Shown in pieces: positions 1 to 8,364 of a stretch of DNA of 48,405 nucleotides; position 1 is the first letter of the stretch, and each line of letters opens with the position of its first letter. The stretch is from a virus, in the IMG/VR virus record IMGVR_UViG_3300032177_000018, positions 1 through 48,405 of that record, one strand, 5' to 3'. Both the position numbers and the translations under genes were made by a program. Under the pieces are notes generated by a model. The model made no database searches and had not been told where the DNA came from. It worked only from the letters and a program-made list of their open reading frames with translations.

Positions 1-3000
1 TAGTCCTGACCTCACCCCAGTACGTCCCCACGGCGATCATCGGCGGAGGGATCACCACCGTAGTTTCTGGATCCAACACTGTAACTGTCTCTACTCCAGC
101 CGGGTCTCCTTACGTTCCCCAAGCCATACTAGGCGACAACTTTATCACCGTGGTCTCGGGATCTAACTTCGTTAAACTCCAGACTGATCCTATAGTAGGA
201 GCAGGCACCGTAACTGTTACTTCCGGTACGAACATCACCATTAGCTCACCCCAGTACGTCCCCACGGCGATCATCGGCGGCGGAGGCACTGCTGTAGTTT
301 CTGGATCCAATACTATTACTGTCTCCTCTGCATCCTTAGATGGTTATATGCGAAGAGATAGGGTTGAAGATGTATCGGCTGTTCATAAGCATTGGGCTAC
401 TATAAGTGGAGTGAGCACAACCAATACGGTTATACCCGTTCAACTAACGGCCTCGGGGGCTGGAAATCGCCCGGGAATAGAAGTTCTCTCTACTCTCCTA
501 AACCCTATAATTAAAGTTCCTAATACAGGGTTGACGGGTGGACATGTTCTAGTTAAAATGAATCCTGGTACTATATCTGTATTAGAGTTTAGTATGGATG
601 GTTCTACGGTATCTGCACTAAAGGTTGTAGACAGTTCAACTAATTATCTGGTTTTGGGACACACTGTCGGCACCAGCCTAGTTCAGAGTTCCTATCCAGT
701 AATGGAGGTATCTACTTTAGTTGGTGGTGGGCCAGGCGTAGCCATGACCCTCTCCGGGAGTAATACAAATACTAGGGGTATCTCCTTTACCGAAAGAATT
801 ATGCCTCCGTCCATTGTTACTTACTCCGGTACTTATTCTACCAGTTTAACACTCTCTGGTTCCCCAGTCTTGACAAGTGCTTCTTTTATTTCTTCTTCTA
901 CTCCACCTTACGTGCCCATCACAAATCTGGGTACGGCTAATCAAATTACCGTTACCTCTGGTTCTAATAACGTAACCTTTTCTACACCGTCTACCTTCAT
1001 TGCCCCGGGCTCTATACAAGCTACTACAACTTTGGATGCTACTAAGGTAACTATCTCTGGAGCCACAACTGGTCCCTTTGTTTTCACCGCCGCTTCAGGA
1101 ACTTCCACTCCTTTTATGGTCATAACTCCAAAAGGAAACGTAGGTATAGGAACTACGGCCCCGCTAGTAGGAACCGTTCTACACACCGTTGGTACTACTA
1201 GGCTCGGGGGTTCGGTCTCTGTACTGTCAGGACTTACGGTGTCTTCTGGCATTACCAATACTTTAGGTACTTATAAAGGTGGAACAGGGGGTATTGATCT
1301 AACTTTCAGTCCTTTCGATGACGTAACTGTTACCGACTACGTAGAAAGAATGCGTATTGAGCGGGATACTGGAAATGTTGGTATAGGTACATCTGCCCCA
1401 TCAGCACTTCTAGCCGTTGCCGGGACTATCTCTGGAACTGGTCCGTTAACTATTTCTGGATCTTCTACTCTAACATCCTTAACTGTAAATAACCTTACTC
1501 AGAATAGAGGGAAAACAGAGTTCTGGGCAGGGGTTAGCGGTATTAGTATGAATAGCCAAGCTATTCCTATACAACTAACTGCTTCGGGGGCTGGAGAGCG
1601 CCCGGGAATAGAAGTTCTTTCTACACTTATAAATCCAGTTATTAAGTTGGCTAATCACGGGGCAGCGTATACAACCCTAGCTTCTATGGACATTAGTGCT
1701 TTTGGTCTTATAGACATAGGTCTTGGCGGAATGGGAGTATCTATATTTACGCTTAAGGACGGGTACCCGGCACCAAATACTTTAAAGACCACCCTCACAA
1801 TAAGTTCCGCAACAGTTGAGGCATCGGCTCCCATACTTGTGCTAGCGGCCAGCGGTATTGGCGTGGCCACCCTTAACGGACACGCCTCAGTTAAAGGTAT
1901 AGATGTTGCGGGGCATATTTCCGCGACTACTGGGATTACCTCTTCTGGTTCCTCGGTTCTAACAACCGCCTCTACGCTTCCGGTTACTCTTCCCCAAGCC
2001 ATACTAGGCGCAGGCACCGTAACCGTTACTTCGGGTACGAGCACAATCACCATTAGCTCACCCCAGTACGTCCCTGTAGCAATAGTTCCAGGAACCAACA
2101 TCACTTCTGTTGTTTCTGGTTCTAATACTGTGACTATAAACGCCGCCTCTGTTGGAGCCTCAAACTACGTACCCATAGCGAATATGGGCACGGCCGATCA
2201 AATCACAGTTACTTCTGGGTCTAACCAAGTAGTATTCTCCTTACCTAACCCCGTAATAACCCCTGGAGCGTTTAAATCTCCTAAGATAACCGTCTCTGGT
2301 TCTACCACAGACGCCTTTCTGTTCGCCGTGGGGTCTGGAACGTCAACTCCCGGGATGGTAGTTACTTCTCTAGGAAGAGTTGGTATAGGAAATACAGCAC
2401 CCACCTCACTATTACACGTGACAGGAACTACTAGGCTTGCAGGAGCAGTTAATGCACAGTCTACCCTAACTGTATCTTCTGGAATTACTAATGCATTAGG
2501 TCTTGTTAGAGTGTCAGACCCTAATGATTATAGTTTAACGATCTTCGATGTAGATACAGCCGGTGATTTCGTAGAAAGATTACGCATCCTTCATGCTTCA
2601 GGAAATGCTGGTTTTGGTACTTCTGCTCCTGGAGAGAAATTATCTGTTGTAGGAACTATCTCCGGTTCGGGTAATCTTGCTATTTCTGGTTCTTCTACTC
2701 TAACTTCTTTACGAGTAAATGACCTTACTCAGAATAGAGGGAAAACAGAGTTCTGGGCAGGGGTTAGCGGTATTAGTATGAATAGCCAAGCTATTCCTAT
2801 ACAACTAACGGCCTCGGGGGCTGGAAATCGCGCGGGGATAGAAACGCTGTCTACTAGTATTAATCCAATTATTAAGATAGCCAATAACGGAGCAGTGGCT
2901 ACAACCCTGGCAGCCATGGACACCGGTTCATTTGGTATTATAGATATAGGACTTGGTGGAAATGTAGTAGCACAGTTTAAACTTAGGGACGGGTCCACGG

Positions 3001-3563
3001 TCCCAAATACTCTAATTTCTAGTCTAACCGGGGCCGCCGCAACTATAGCTGCGTCACCCCCCTTGTATTCAATACAAGCCAGCGGTATTAACGTAGTTGA
3101 TATTAGCGGCCACGCCTCTGTTAAGGGTATGGATATTACAGGTAGGCTTACCGTATCCTCCGGTGTGGATGTTACAGGAAATATTCGTACTTCTGGTGGC
3201 GTAACTGCCTCGGGTGTTCCCGTTTACACCACCCTATCTGGTATGGTGGATGAAGGGTACCAGTTTGTAGCTGGAAATATTATGGGTAAAACAACTATCG
3301 CTCTTTCTCCCTATGTGTTTAGTAAACAAAATATAACAGACGTGTTTGTTCAGACATTAGCCGGAACTGCTTCTGGAACAGTCACTAAGAATGGTGTGGA
3401 TGTTATTGGTCTAAACAATAAAATATTCACTGTATCCTCTACGATAATACAACCAACCAGTACCCTTGTTCTGAATACGGGCGATAATCTTAAACTTAAT
3501 GTCTCCGGAACTTGTACCGCTTCTGGTCTACAAATAGCCTGGAAGAGAGTAAGGAATCTATAA
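1..3563 (+). CDS. Repeat-rich fibre-like structural protein (5' end outside window)
   Basis: The frame is open from base 3, so the true start lies upstream; the GTG at 150 is only an internal codon. The visible 1187 residues are rich in Ser, Thr, Gly and Val and carry many short beta-type repeats of the form VVSGSNTVTVS. They also carry three copies of the NVGIGTxAP motif, common in trimeric phage fibres and adhesin-like virion proteins. A longer module containing NRGKTEFWAGVSG occurs twice, partly identical at the DNA level. The C-terminal 100 residues are non-repetitive and may form the tip or a trimerisation cap. No peptidase or glycosidase motif was seen. The role in receptor binding or tail decoration is inferred from composition and the neighbouring virion genes. 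The next gene overlaps the stop as TAATG. Confidence 0.8.
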   Translation, partial: VLTSPQYVPTAIIGGGITTVVSGSNTVTVSTPAGSPYVPQAILGDNFITVVSGSNFVKLQTDPIVGAGTVTVTSGTNITISSPQYVPTAIIGGGGTAVVSGSNTITVSSASLDGYMRRDRVEDVSAVHKHWATISGVSTTNTVIPVQLTASGAGNRPGIEVLSTLLNPIIKVPNTGLTGGHVLVKMNPGTISVLEFSMDGSTVSALKVVDSSTNYLVLGHTVGTSLVQSSYPVMEVSTLVGGGPGVAMTLSGSNTNTRGISFTERIMPPSIVTYSGTYSTSLTLSGSPVLTSASFISSSTPPYVPITNLGTANQITVTSGSNNVTFSTPSTFIAPGSIQATTTLDATKVTISGATTGPFVFTAASGTSTPFMVITPKGNVGIGTTAPLVGTVLHTVGTTRLGGSVSVLSGLTVSSGITNTLGTYKGGTGGIDLTFSPFDDVTVTDYVERMRIERDTGNVGIGTSAPSALLAVAGTISGTGPLTISGSSTLTSLTVNNLTQNRGKTEFWAGVSGISMNSQAIPIQLTASGAGERPGIEVLSTLINPVIKLANHGAAYTTLASMDISAFGLIDIGLGGMGVSIFTLKDGYPAPNTLKTTLTISSATVEASAPILVLAASGIGVATLNGHASVKGIDVAGHISATTGITSSGSSVLTTASTLPVTLPQAILGAGTVTVTSGTSTITISSPQYVPVAIVPGTNITSVVSGSNTVTINAASVGASNYVPIANMGTADQITVTSGSNQVVFSLPNPVITPGAFKSPKITVSGSTTDAFLFAVGSGTSTPGMVVTSLGRVGIGNTAPTSLLHVTGTTRLAGAVNAQSTLTVSSGITNALGLVRVSDPNDYSLTIFDVDTAGDFVERLRILHASGNAGFGTSAPGEKLSVVGTISGSGNLAISGSSTLTSLRVNDLTQNRGKTEFWAGVSGISMNSQAIPIQLTASGAGNRAGIETLSTSINPIIKIANNGAVATTLAAMDTGSFGIIDIGLGGNVVAQFKLRDGSTVPNTLISSLTGAAATIAASPPLYSIQASGINVVDISGHASVKGMDITGRLTVSSGVDVTGNIRTSGGVTASGVPVYTTLSGMVDEGYQFVAGNIMGKTTIALSPYVFSKQNITDVFVQTLAGTASGTVTKNGVDVIGLNNKIFTVSSTIIQPTSTLVLNTGDNLKLNVSGTCTASGLQIAWKRVRNL
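1492..1579 (+). repeat. Direct repeat copy A inside fibre gene
   Basis: These 88 bases recur without a mismatch at 2722-2809, 1230 bases downstream and in the same reading frame. The surrounding module is diverged, so the identical patch suggests recent gene conversion or selection on sequence. Confidence 0.9.
2722..2809 (+). repeat. Direct repeat copy B inside fibre gene
   Basis: This is the second copy of the 88-base perfect repeat at 1492-1579. The bases just after it (CTCGGGGGCTGGAAATCGC) also match a stretch near 450-470, so three modules share parts. Confidence 0.9.
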
Positions 3564-3913
3564 TGGCAAATATAGCACATAAGGGTGGTTTACCTGGGTT
3601 AATCTCAGAAATAGGCTTTGATGTAGTAAAATATTTTGAAGGTACTATTACAGGCACTGCGTTTACTTTGAGTATAGATCCCCCGGCTAAACGAGTTATC
3701 ATTAGAAATACAGATACGACTACCCCAGTTTACTTAAATGTTAATGGCGGTATAGCCGTGGCTTCGGCCTCGCTAACACCCGATGATAACGTTAAGATTC
3801 CGGCAGATGCTGTGTTTACTATGGACTTTGACTCTGTGTCTCAACTCTCGTTAATAACCTCCGGCCCCCCTGTTTTTATAGAAGGTACGCTGGGTTGGAA
3901 GGGCAGGACATAG
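3563..3913 (+). CDS. Small beta-rich virion-type protein
   Basis: The start is the ATG overlapping the stop of the fibre gene (TAATG), which implies translational coupling; longer in-frame starts would lie deep inside the fibre gene. The 116 residues are mostly predicted beta strand, with segments such as RVIIRNTD and PVYLNVNGG. This resembles small jelly-roll or receptor-adjacent proteins of phages. There are no Cys, membrane or catalytic motifs. A fibre accessory or decoration role is inferred from coupling only. Confidence 0.7.
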   Translation: MANIAHKGGLPGLISEIGFDVVKYFEGTITGTAFTLSIDPPAKRVIIRNTDTTTPVYLNVNGGIAVASASLTPDDNVKIPADAVFTMDFDSVSQLSLITSGPPVFIEGTLGWKGRT

Positions 3914-3966
3914 TCCTTGAGTTTTTAACACGGATATCTTATTATTTAATTAGTTGAGGATAATAG

Positions 3967-4608
3967 ATGAGCGCACTCAATGACGGAACTTTAGTACTAA
4001 ATAGAAGTTGGGTGGCTGTACAGATTTGTTCTGTAAAGCGAGCCATCTCCTTATTGTTTCAAGGTCACGCTAAGGTGGTAGACGATAACTATAAAGTCTA
4101 CGACTTCAACGACTGGCACGAAGTGTCTCAACAGATGGTTCAGGTGTCTGACGACGAATTTATAGCCTCCCCCTCTATTAGGATTAGAATACCGCGAGTA
4201 ATAGTATTACTACTGTATGATAAGTTGCCTAAACGAGCCGTGGCTTTTTCTCGAAAGAACATCCTTGAACGAGACGAGTATACTTGTCAGTACTGCGGAG
4301 TAAAACCTCCGCGGGCCAGAAAAGATGCCTTAGACTGGTTAGAGAAAAACTCCTTGAGTCTTGATCACGTTTCTCCTAGAGTCCAAGGTGGAAAGACAAT
4401 ATGGGAAAACATTGTAACCTGCTGTTTCAAGTGTAACTCAAAGAAAGGGAGTAAGACACTAGAGGAACTAGGTTGGAAACTTAAAAAGTCTCCTAAGAAA
4501 CCCAAATGGCATCCTACTCTGCAATTACCTATGCGCTTTATCCAACATAAGGAATGGGTAAACTTTATAGATGTTGCCTATTGGAATACTGAGCTCGAGC
4601 ATGATTGA
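3967..4608 (+). CDS. HNH endonuclease
   Basis: This 213-residue protein has a classic zinc-bound HNH domain. C107-x2-C110 is the first zinc pair, a D-H dyad at about residues 133-134 (LDHV) forms the catalytic beta-alpha-metal centre, and GGKTIWENIV leads to CCFKCNSKKG with the second zinc pair. It belongs to the McrA-like HNH group and should cut DNA using a divalent metal. The N-terminal 100 residues match no domain I can name. It is preceded by an AT-rich 53-base gap and overlaps the next gene by 8 bases. It may be a free-standing homing endonuclease or a packaging-associated nuclease; it is not next to the terminase, which favours the former. Confidence 0.88.
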   Translation: MSALNDGTLVLNRSWVAVQICSVKRAISLLFQGHAKVVDDNYKVYDFNDWHEVSQQMVQVSDDEFIASPSIRIRIPRVIVLLLYDKLPKRAVAFSRKNILERDEYTCQYCGVKPPRARKDALDWLEKNSLSLDHVSPRVQGGKTIWENIVTCCFKCNSKKGSKTLEELGWKLKKSPKKPKWHPTLQLPMRFIQHKEWVNFIDVAYWNTELEHD

Positions 4609-4948
4609 TTCTGCCGCTGTCTTTAATTTCGTTCGGGGCGCCGTAAGAAGCGCCTGGCGATTAGAAGATTTGAGGGATAAAAAGTTCCTCATTATAGGTT
4701 CTTGTCCAGATTTGGTTGAGCTTTTTGCCGTAGGTGGAAGTACGGTGTACTCAACTGGGGAAGACTTGTGTGCTTATACGAACGCGATTGGAGTTTGCCC
4801 TAATCTTCTTTCTTACGAAGGGCAAGAAGTAGATATTATAATCGACATTCTTAATCAATACCTCTCTATAAAAGGTAAGGGTTTTTCTATCGGGGATATT
4901 GGAAAAGATCCTTATAATCAGGGCATAGCCGAGTACTATCCTATCTAA
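4601..4948 (+). CDS. Hypothetical protein, Rossmann-like N-terminus
   Basis: The ATG at 4601 is chosen because it overlaps the HNH stop by 8 bases with a short GAG ribosome site; an in-frame ATG at 4571 lies deeper in the HNH gene with no ribosome site. The 115 residues include KKFLIIGSCPDLVELFA, which resembles the first strand and loop of a Rossmann-type fold. A following segment, VDIIIDILNQY, is also strand-like. No glycine-rich nucleotide loop is complete, so no enzyme activity is assigned. Confidence 0.65.
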   Translation: MIDSAAVFNFVRGAVRSAWRLEDLRDKKFLIIGSCPDLVELFAVGGSTVYSTGEDLCAYTNAIGVCPNLLSYEGQEVDIIIDILNQYLSIKGKGFSIGDIGKDPYNQGIAEYYPI

Positions 4949-4969
4949 AACGGGGAAACAGGGGGCTTT

Positions 4970-5245
4970 TTGGTAGTGCCAGATCCTGTTTTTATCTTAC
5001 AACAACGCGCTGACTTTTTAAATAGTATTATGTATGTAGCCGGCTTATGTAATTGGCCTAAAAAAAGAGTAGAAGAGCTACAAGCGTATGTGTTGGAAGA
5101 ATTAATTAGAATAGACAATGGATTATATGATGCTTTTGAACTTCCAGATAATCATCTCGCAGCGTATGCTCTGTGGGAAAGAGAAATGGAAAAGTTTCGT
5201 CGGTGGCTGGAATTAGTTTTAGGTGTTAAGATAAAATACGTCTGA
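4970..5245 (+). CDS. Hypothetical acidic helical protein, TTG start
   Basis: A run of five G sits four bases before the TTG. This is the same spacing as the GGGGG-to-ATG sites of later genes here, so TTG is preferred over the GTG two codons later. The 91 residues are largely helical and rich in Leu, Glu and Arg, with a central segment of the type KKRVEELQAYVLEELIRIDNG. No family is recognised. The stop codon lies inside a small hairpin. Confidence 0.65.
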   Translation: MVVPDPVFILQQRADFLNSIMYVAGLCNWPKKRVEELQAYVLEELIRIDNGLYDAFELPDNHLAAYALWEREMEKFRRWLELVLGVKIKYV

Positions 5246-5252
5246 AAAGACG
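5239..5252 (+). terminator. Small GNRA hairpin over stop codon
   Basis: CGTCT (5239-5243) pairs with AGACG (5248-5252) across a GAAA tetraloop. The stop codon of the 91-residue gene lies within it. No U-tract follows, so it may be a processing or stability element rather than an intrinsic terminator. Confidence 0.4.
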
Positions 5253-5371
5253 GGTATGTATATGTCTGGGGCGCCGCACATTAAAATAGGCGGCAAATAA
5301 ATTCCCCGATAACAAAACGTTGCTTAAGAATCGCCGGTTGTGCAGCGCCCGGTATAAAGGTGGAGGAGATC
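5253..5371 (+). promoter_or_regulatory. Structured 5' leader with GCGCCCGGTAT element
   Basis: GGGCGC at 5269-5274 plus GCAC at 5276-5279 can pair with GTGC at 5340-5343 plus GCGCCC at 5345-5350, with one mismatch. This would enclose about 60 bases. The 3' arm lies in CAGCGCCCGGTAT (5343-5355), which recurs at 31103-31115 upstream of the major tail gene, again as the 3' arm of a hairpin. A GGAGGAG ribosome site follows at 5362. The element could be a leader structure, a terminator or a phage-specific promoter. Confidence 0.4.
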
Positions 5372-6169
5372 ATGATGTATGAGAAAAAGTTCGTCTTGAG
5401 TATTTTACATGGCGGACAACCAGTAAGAGAGATTAATAATACTGTTCATTTACCGTATAACAGTGAATATAAGATTAGATTGAAGAATAAACACGGCGTA
5501 CGCGCCAAGGTTAAAGTTTGGATAGACGGCCGTCAAGTTTCTAATTTAGGAGACTTTATTCTTAATGCCGGAGCGACGTTAGATTTAGAAAGATTTTTAG
5601 ATGCGTCTATGTCCACAGGCAATCGCTTTCAGTTTGTTCCTTTATCCGACAAGCGTGTTAACGACCCAACCGATGCAGAAAATGGGATTATTAAAGTAGA
5701 ATTCTATAAAGAACTAACAGTTCTTCCTATTTACAAATGGAATACTACAACCATCGTTCCTATGATAAAAGGTGGAGGAACCGGCGGACCCGTATGGCCC
5801 GAGCAATGCGGTTCGGTGACATATACGTCCGGCGGTGTAGACTGTAATAGTAGCTCTCGTGGTACTTCTGTAGGAAGTATATCATCCAATTATATGAATG
5901 TTTGTGCCCCGCCTGCTGGGGCCGGAGCTACAGTAGAAGGAAGTATTTCTGGACAAACCTTTTCATATGGGTCTGATTTTAGCACAGAGGTCCTTCCTAT
6001 AATTTTAACCCTAAAAATAAGAGGGCTTGAAAGTATAAAACACGAATCGGCCATGGACGGTGTAGTGTCAGGTTCAACTTTTGTGCGTTTCTGTCATAGT
6101 TGTGGGGCACGCCGCAGAAAGAAGGCAGATAGGTTTTGTGGACGGTGTGGTGTTAAATACGTAGAATAG
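5372..6169 (+). CDS. Beta-rich protein with C-terminal zinc ribbon
   Basis: The start follows GGAGGAG (5362-5368); ATG codons at 5372 and 5375 are both possible, and a GTG at 5360 lies before the ribosome site and is rejected. Residues 1-130 look like a beta sandwich for which I know only unnamed phage relatives. A Gly- and Ser-rich middle follows. The last 35 residues hold two CxxC pairs, FCHSCGARR and FCGRCGVKY, a double-knuckle zinc ribbon as in many nucleic-acid or subunit-binding proteins. Length is 265 residues. A virion or assembly role is inferred from the structural neighbourhood; function is unknown. Confidence 0.72.
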   Translation: MMYEKKFVLSILHGGQPVREINNTVHLPYNSEYKIRLKNKHGVRAKVKVWIDGRQVSNLGDFILNAGATLDLERFLDASMSTGNRFQFVPLSDKRVNDPTDAENGIIKVEFYKELTVLPIYKWNTTTIVPMIKGGGTGGPVWPEQCGSVTYTSGGVDCNSSSRGTSVGSISSNYMNVCAPPAGAGATVEGSISGQTFSYGSDFSTEVLPIILTLKIRGLESIKHESAMDGVVSGSTFVRFCHSCGARRRKKADRFCGRCGVKYVE

Positions 6170-6174
6170 TTATA

Positions 6175-6199
6175 GGGTGTCCGGATTATTCCGGCACCC
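6175..6199 (+). terminator. Hairpin after zinc-ribbon gene
   Basis: GGGTG (6175-6179) and CCGG (6181-6184) pair with CCGG (6191-6194) and CACCC (6195-6199). The stem has nine pairs, one bulged T and a six-base loop. No U-run follows. It separates two genes and ends just before the next ribosome site. Confidence 0.5.
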
Positions 6200-6214
6200 A
6201 CAAGGGGTTTCTTT

Positions 6215-6472
6215 ATGACAGAGCCGTGGAAAACCATTTTATGTGATTCCCCAGCGTGTCGGGCACATATACTATCTTCAGAAAACCCCGAGTCAGGTAC
6301 AAGTAAGCTTGATCAGGATGCTCTGGAGAAATATAAGATTCTTCCTGACATAGATAATGAAACATTCACACAGTTTACTTGTCCCCGATGCGGCACAATA
6401 ACTACATGGGGCATTACACGTCGGGCAGCAGCAAAAGCGCTTTACGAACATTTTGAAGGAGGTGTGTTATGA
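6215..6472 (+). CDS. Small zinc-ribbon protein
   Basis: AGGGG four bases further up precedes this ATG. The 85 residues contain CDSPAC near the N-terminus and FTCPRCGTITTWG near residue 62, a likely four-Cys zinc site joined by a charged linker. It overlaps the next gene by an ATGA-type junction. Small zinc ribbons like this often bind nucleic acid or a partner protein; no specific role is seen. Confidence 0.72.
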   Translation: MTEPWKTILCDSPACRAHILSSENPESGTSKLDQDALEKYKILPDIDNETFTQFTCPRCGTITTWGITRRAAAKALYEHFEGGVL

Positions 6473-6702
6473 TGGGCGCGATAGGTGGATTAGGATGTAT
6501 ATTCCTAACACCTGAACAATTTAAAGCATTGTTAGACAATAAGATCGTCCCTGGGGTGGGAATGAAAGCAGTTCAAAAAGACATGTGGTGTCCTGCTTGT
6601 CAAAAAGGTTTATTGGTATATGATTCTCGTGTAGACGACGGTGGGATTTTATACTACTGTAATAACTGTTTTAAGTTTAATAAGGATTACTCTGCTTCTT
6701 AG
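6469..6702 (+). CDS. Small zinc-finger protein
   Basis: The start overlaps the previous stop (TTATGATG), and GAAGGAGGTG lies at the right distance; two adjacent ATG codons are possible. The 77 residues have CPAC and CNNC pairs about 26 apart, a zinc-ribbon arrangement. It forms a coupled pair with the preceding zinc-ribbon gene. Confidence 0.7.
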   Translation: MMGAIGGLGCIFLTPEQFKALLDNKIVPGVGMKAVQKDMWCPACQKGLLVYDSRVDDGGILYYCNNCFKFNKDYSAS

Positions 6703-6710
6703 GGGGTTTT

Positions 6711-6893
6711 ATGGTGCGCGTAAAAAAAGAAAATATTTATGTCGCAATGCAAATGTACAGTGATCGCCTTCAGCAATTGGCTGAGACTATGACGCGTATA
6801 ACGGCACAGTTTGAAAAGAAAGTAGGACAGATTCAGGATGAGGTTGACAGTATTAGAGAGGCTTCTGCTATTCTAGAAGCTTTGAATAAATAA
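6711..6893 (+). CDS. Short coiled-coil protein
   Basis: The 60 residues are almost entirely helical with regular hydrophobic spacing (LQQLAETMTRITAQF) and no Cys. AGGGGG precedes the ATG by four bases. Such proteins often oligomerise or act as adaptors; nothing more specific can be said. Confidence 0.65.
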   Translation: MVRVKKENIYVAMQMYSDRLQQLAETMTRITAQFEKKVGQIQDEVDSIREASAILEALNK

Positions 6894-6919
6894 ACGATCT
6901 TAAAATTTGAGGAGTGATT

Positions 6920-7153
6920 ATGAGTAAACATTTTGATCCCACAGCCGGCTGGATCGTAACCTGTGACTGGCCTGACTGTGGAAAACAGTATATTATAGGA
7001 CTTAACGGGGCGAAGTATGATGATTTTCATTTTCAGTGTGGTAGTCATCACGGTATAATTCCCCAAAAGGATAAACCGGAATTTCAACTTCCAGAAGATG
7101 TAGAAGTAAAAGAAGATGTTGTTGTGGGGACGGGGGATAAAACAAATGAATGA
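6920..7153 (+). CDS. Small Cys/His protein
   Basis: The ATG at 6920 is used because GAGGAG sits five bases upstream; the GTG two codons earlier is too close to it. The 77 residues hold CDWPDCGKQY near residue 17 and FQCGSHHG near residue 41, a possible Cys3His or Cys4 metal site. The tail is acidic. It overlaps the next gene by 8 bases. Confidence 0.65.
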   Translation: MSKHFDPTAGWIVTCDWPDCGKQYIIGLNGAKYDDFHFQCGSHHGIIPQKDKPEFQLPEDVEVKEDVVVGTGDKTNE

Positions 7154-7394
7154 CGCCACCTTTAAAACTGGGAAGTATACAGTAAAACTATCTTCTGGGG
7201 CAGCACAACTTTATCGTACAGACGAAGAGGGTGCAGAAAGTTGGATTGGCTCGGCGGCCGACTTAGAGTTAGCCACCACAATTATTGAGGGTTTAATTTT
7301 AGTAGAAACAAAACGTTTCTACTATCCTGAATCCACTCCTTCTTTTAAACCAGAAAGCATGGGTCGAAGTTTACCCTATCTAGCTAAAGGATAA
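7146..7394 (+). CDS. Hypothetical protein
   Basis: The ATG at 7146 follows a GGGG run and overlaps the preceding stop; earlier in-frame starts would lie inside the previous gene. The 83 residues begin with a short beta hairpin (KTGKYTVKLSSGAAQLY) and end in a basic tail. No motif is recognised. Its place in the string of small genes suggests one co-translated unit. Confidence 0.6.
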   Translation: MNDATFKTGKYTVKLSSGAAQLYRTDEEGAESWIGSAADLELATTIIEGLILVETKRFYYPESTPSFKPESMGRSLPYLAKG

Positions 7395-7399
7395 TACCT

Positions 7400-7819
7400 T
7401 TGAAACTCCGGGAAGCTGAACTTCAGAGAGAGCACCTAAAGTCGATTCTAAGCCGCCTAGAAGAGCGTGTAACACGCGATAGTGCCGTGGGAGCACCCCT
7501 GAACACGGTCCTCACTGAACTGCTCTCTGTGGCCCAAAAAATAAGAGATTTAGACGTGTCTATCTCGTGGACTAAAAACATTATTAAGTTGACCGACCAG
7601 AATCTTTCGTCCTTTATAGTAAAACGAGATTCCGCTATAGAACTGGCTATTCTTTTTGAATCATTGGGCCATGCCGAGTTATATGCCCGCGCAGAAGAGT
7701 TACGGGAGTCGGCTTATAACCTAAATTTAACTATTGACAAGATTAGTTGGGAAATAGATTTACAGGTGCCAAACTTTTTGGCGCCGACGGTGGGCCCAGA
7801 GCCCAAGGAGGGCACGTAA
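7400..7819 (+). CDS. Coiled-coil protein, TTG start
   Basis: AAAGGA precedes the TTG at 7400, and the reading frame is helical from its first residues. The 139 residues form two long amphipathic helices around residues 3-65 and 70-125, with a Pro-rich end. This resembles small scaffold or adaptor helices. The stop overlaps the next ATG as TAATG, implying coupling. Confidence 0.65.
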   Translation: MKLREAELQREHLKSILSRLEERVTRDSAVGAPLNTVLTELLSVAQKIRDLDVSISWTKNIIKLTDQNLSSFIVKRDSAIELAILFESLGHAELYARAEELRESAYNLNLTIDKISWEIDLQVPNFLAPTVGPEPKEGT

Positions 7820-8091
7820 TGCCTGGTTACATGATAAGACCTAAGTCATCTACAAAGAAGAGTGCTACAGGAATGACTTACGTAGAAGAAATTGTACCTG
7901 TAGCTACTGAGGACAATCTTTTTACAGACGGGACCAATGTAACACCCCAGAATAGGAAACCCGCGGGAAATGCTATTGAGGCTCCCCCTGGATATCCTTC
8001 TTCTCCGGCGAATCGTGGTCCGGTTTCTAAAAACGTACCGAGTGGTTTTGGCCGAGGGACTCGCGCAGGAAATCGCTCTGGAAAGAGGTAA
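7819..8091 (+). CDS. Low-complexity Pro/Gly/Arg protein
   Basis: The ATG overlaps the previous stop (TAATG), and AAGGAGG lies 9 bases upstream, so it is preferred over in-frame starts at 7747 and beyond. The 90 residues are rich in Pro, Gly, Asn and Arg with a basic C-terminus and probably lack a fixed fold. A possible role is binding DNA or filling a capsid contact. No family is known to me. Confidence 0.6.
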   Translation: MPGYMIRPKSSTKKSATGMTYVEEIVPVATEDNLFTDGTNVTPQNRKPAGNAIEAPPGYPSSPANRGPVSKNVPSGFGRGTRAGNRSGKR

Positions 8092-8094
8092 TTT

Positions 8095-8364
8095 ATGTCT
8101 GATTGGCGTGTTGTACAATGTTTTGGAACTTTAGTCCGGCCAGGTAAGCCGGCGCGTCCTTGCAGAGCACAGTTCATGTGGATTGCTGCAGGGACGCACG
8201 GTAACTTTGGTCGTAAGGGCGCGCGAGCTTGCCCACATTGTGGAAATCTTCCTAATCTGGCTCACCCCATTAACCAAAGACTGGTGGGTGATATTACAGA
8301 CGAAGAGTTTAATATCCTTATTGAAGACTGGAATCCAGATGGAACTAAAAAAGAAAAGTTATAA
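8095..8364 (+). CDS. Small zinc-binding protein
   Basis: The 89 residues contain CFGTLVRPGKPARPC near the start and ACPHCGN near residue 43, enough for one zinc site. The acidic C-terminus overlaps the next start by one base. It is the fourth Cys-pair protein in a three-kilobase stretch. Confidence 0.65.
   Translation: MSDWRVVQCFGTLVRPGKPARPCRAQFMWIAAGTHGNFGRKGARACPHCGNLPNLAHPINQRLVGDITDEEFNILIEDWNPDGTKKEKL

Noticed and set aside
1655-2998. Minus-strand frames opposite the fibre gene
   Set aside because: They mirror the repetitive fibre codons (runs of Pro, Val and Glu) and are not protein-like.
5360-5374. GTG at 5360 as the start of the beta-rich zinc-ribbon gene
   Set aside because: It lies before the GGAGGAG ribosome site, which fits the ATG codons at 5372 and 5375.
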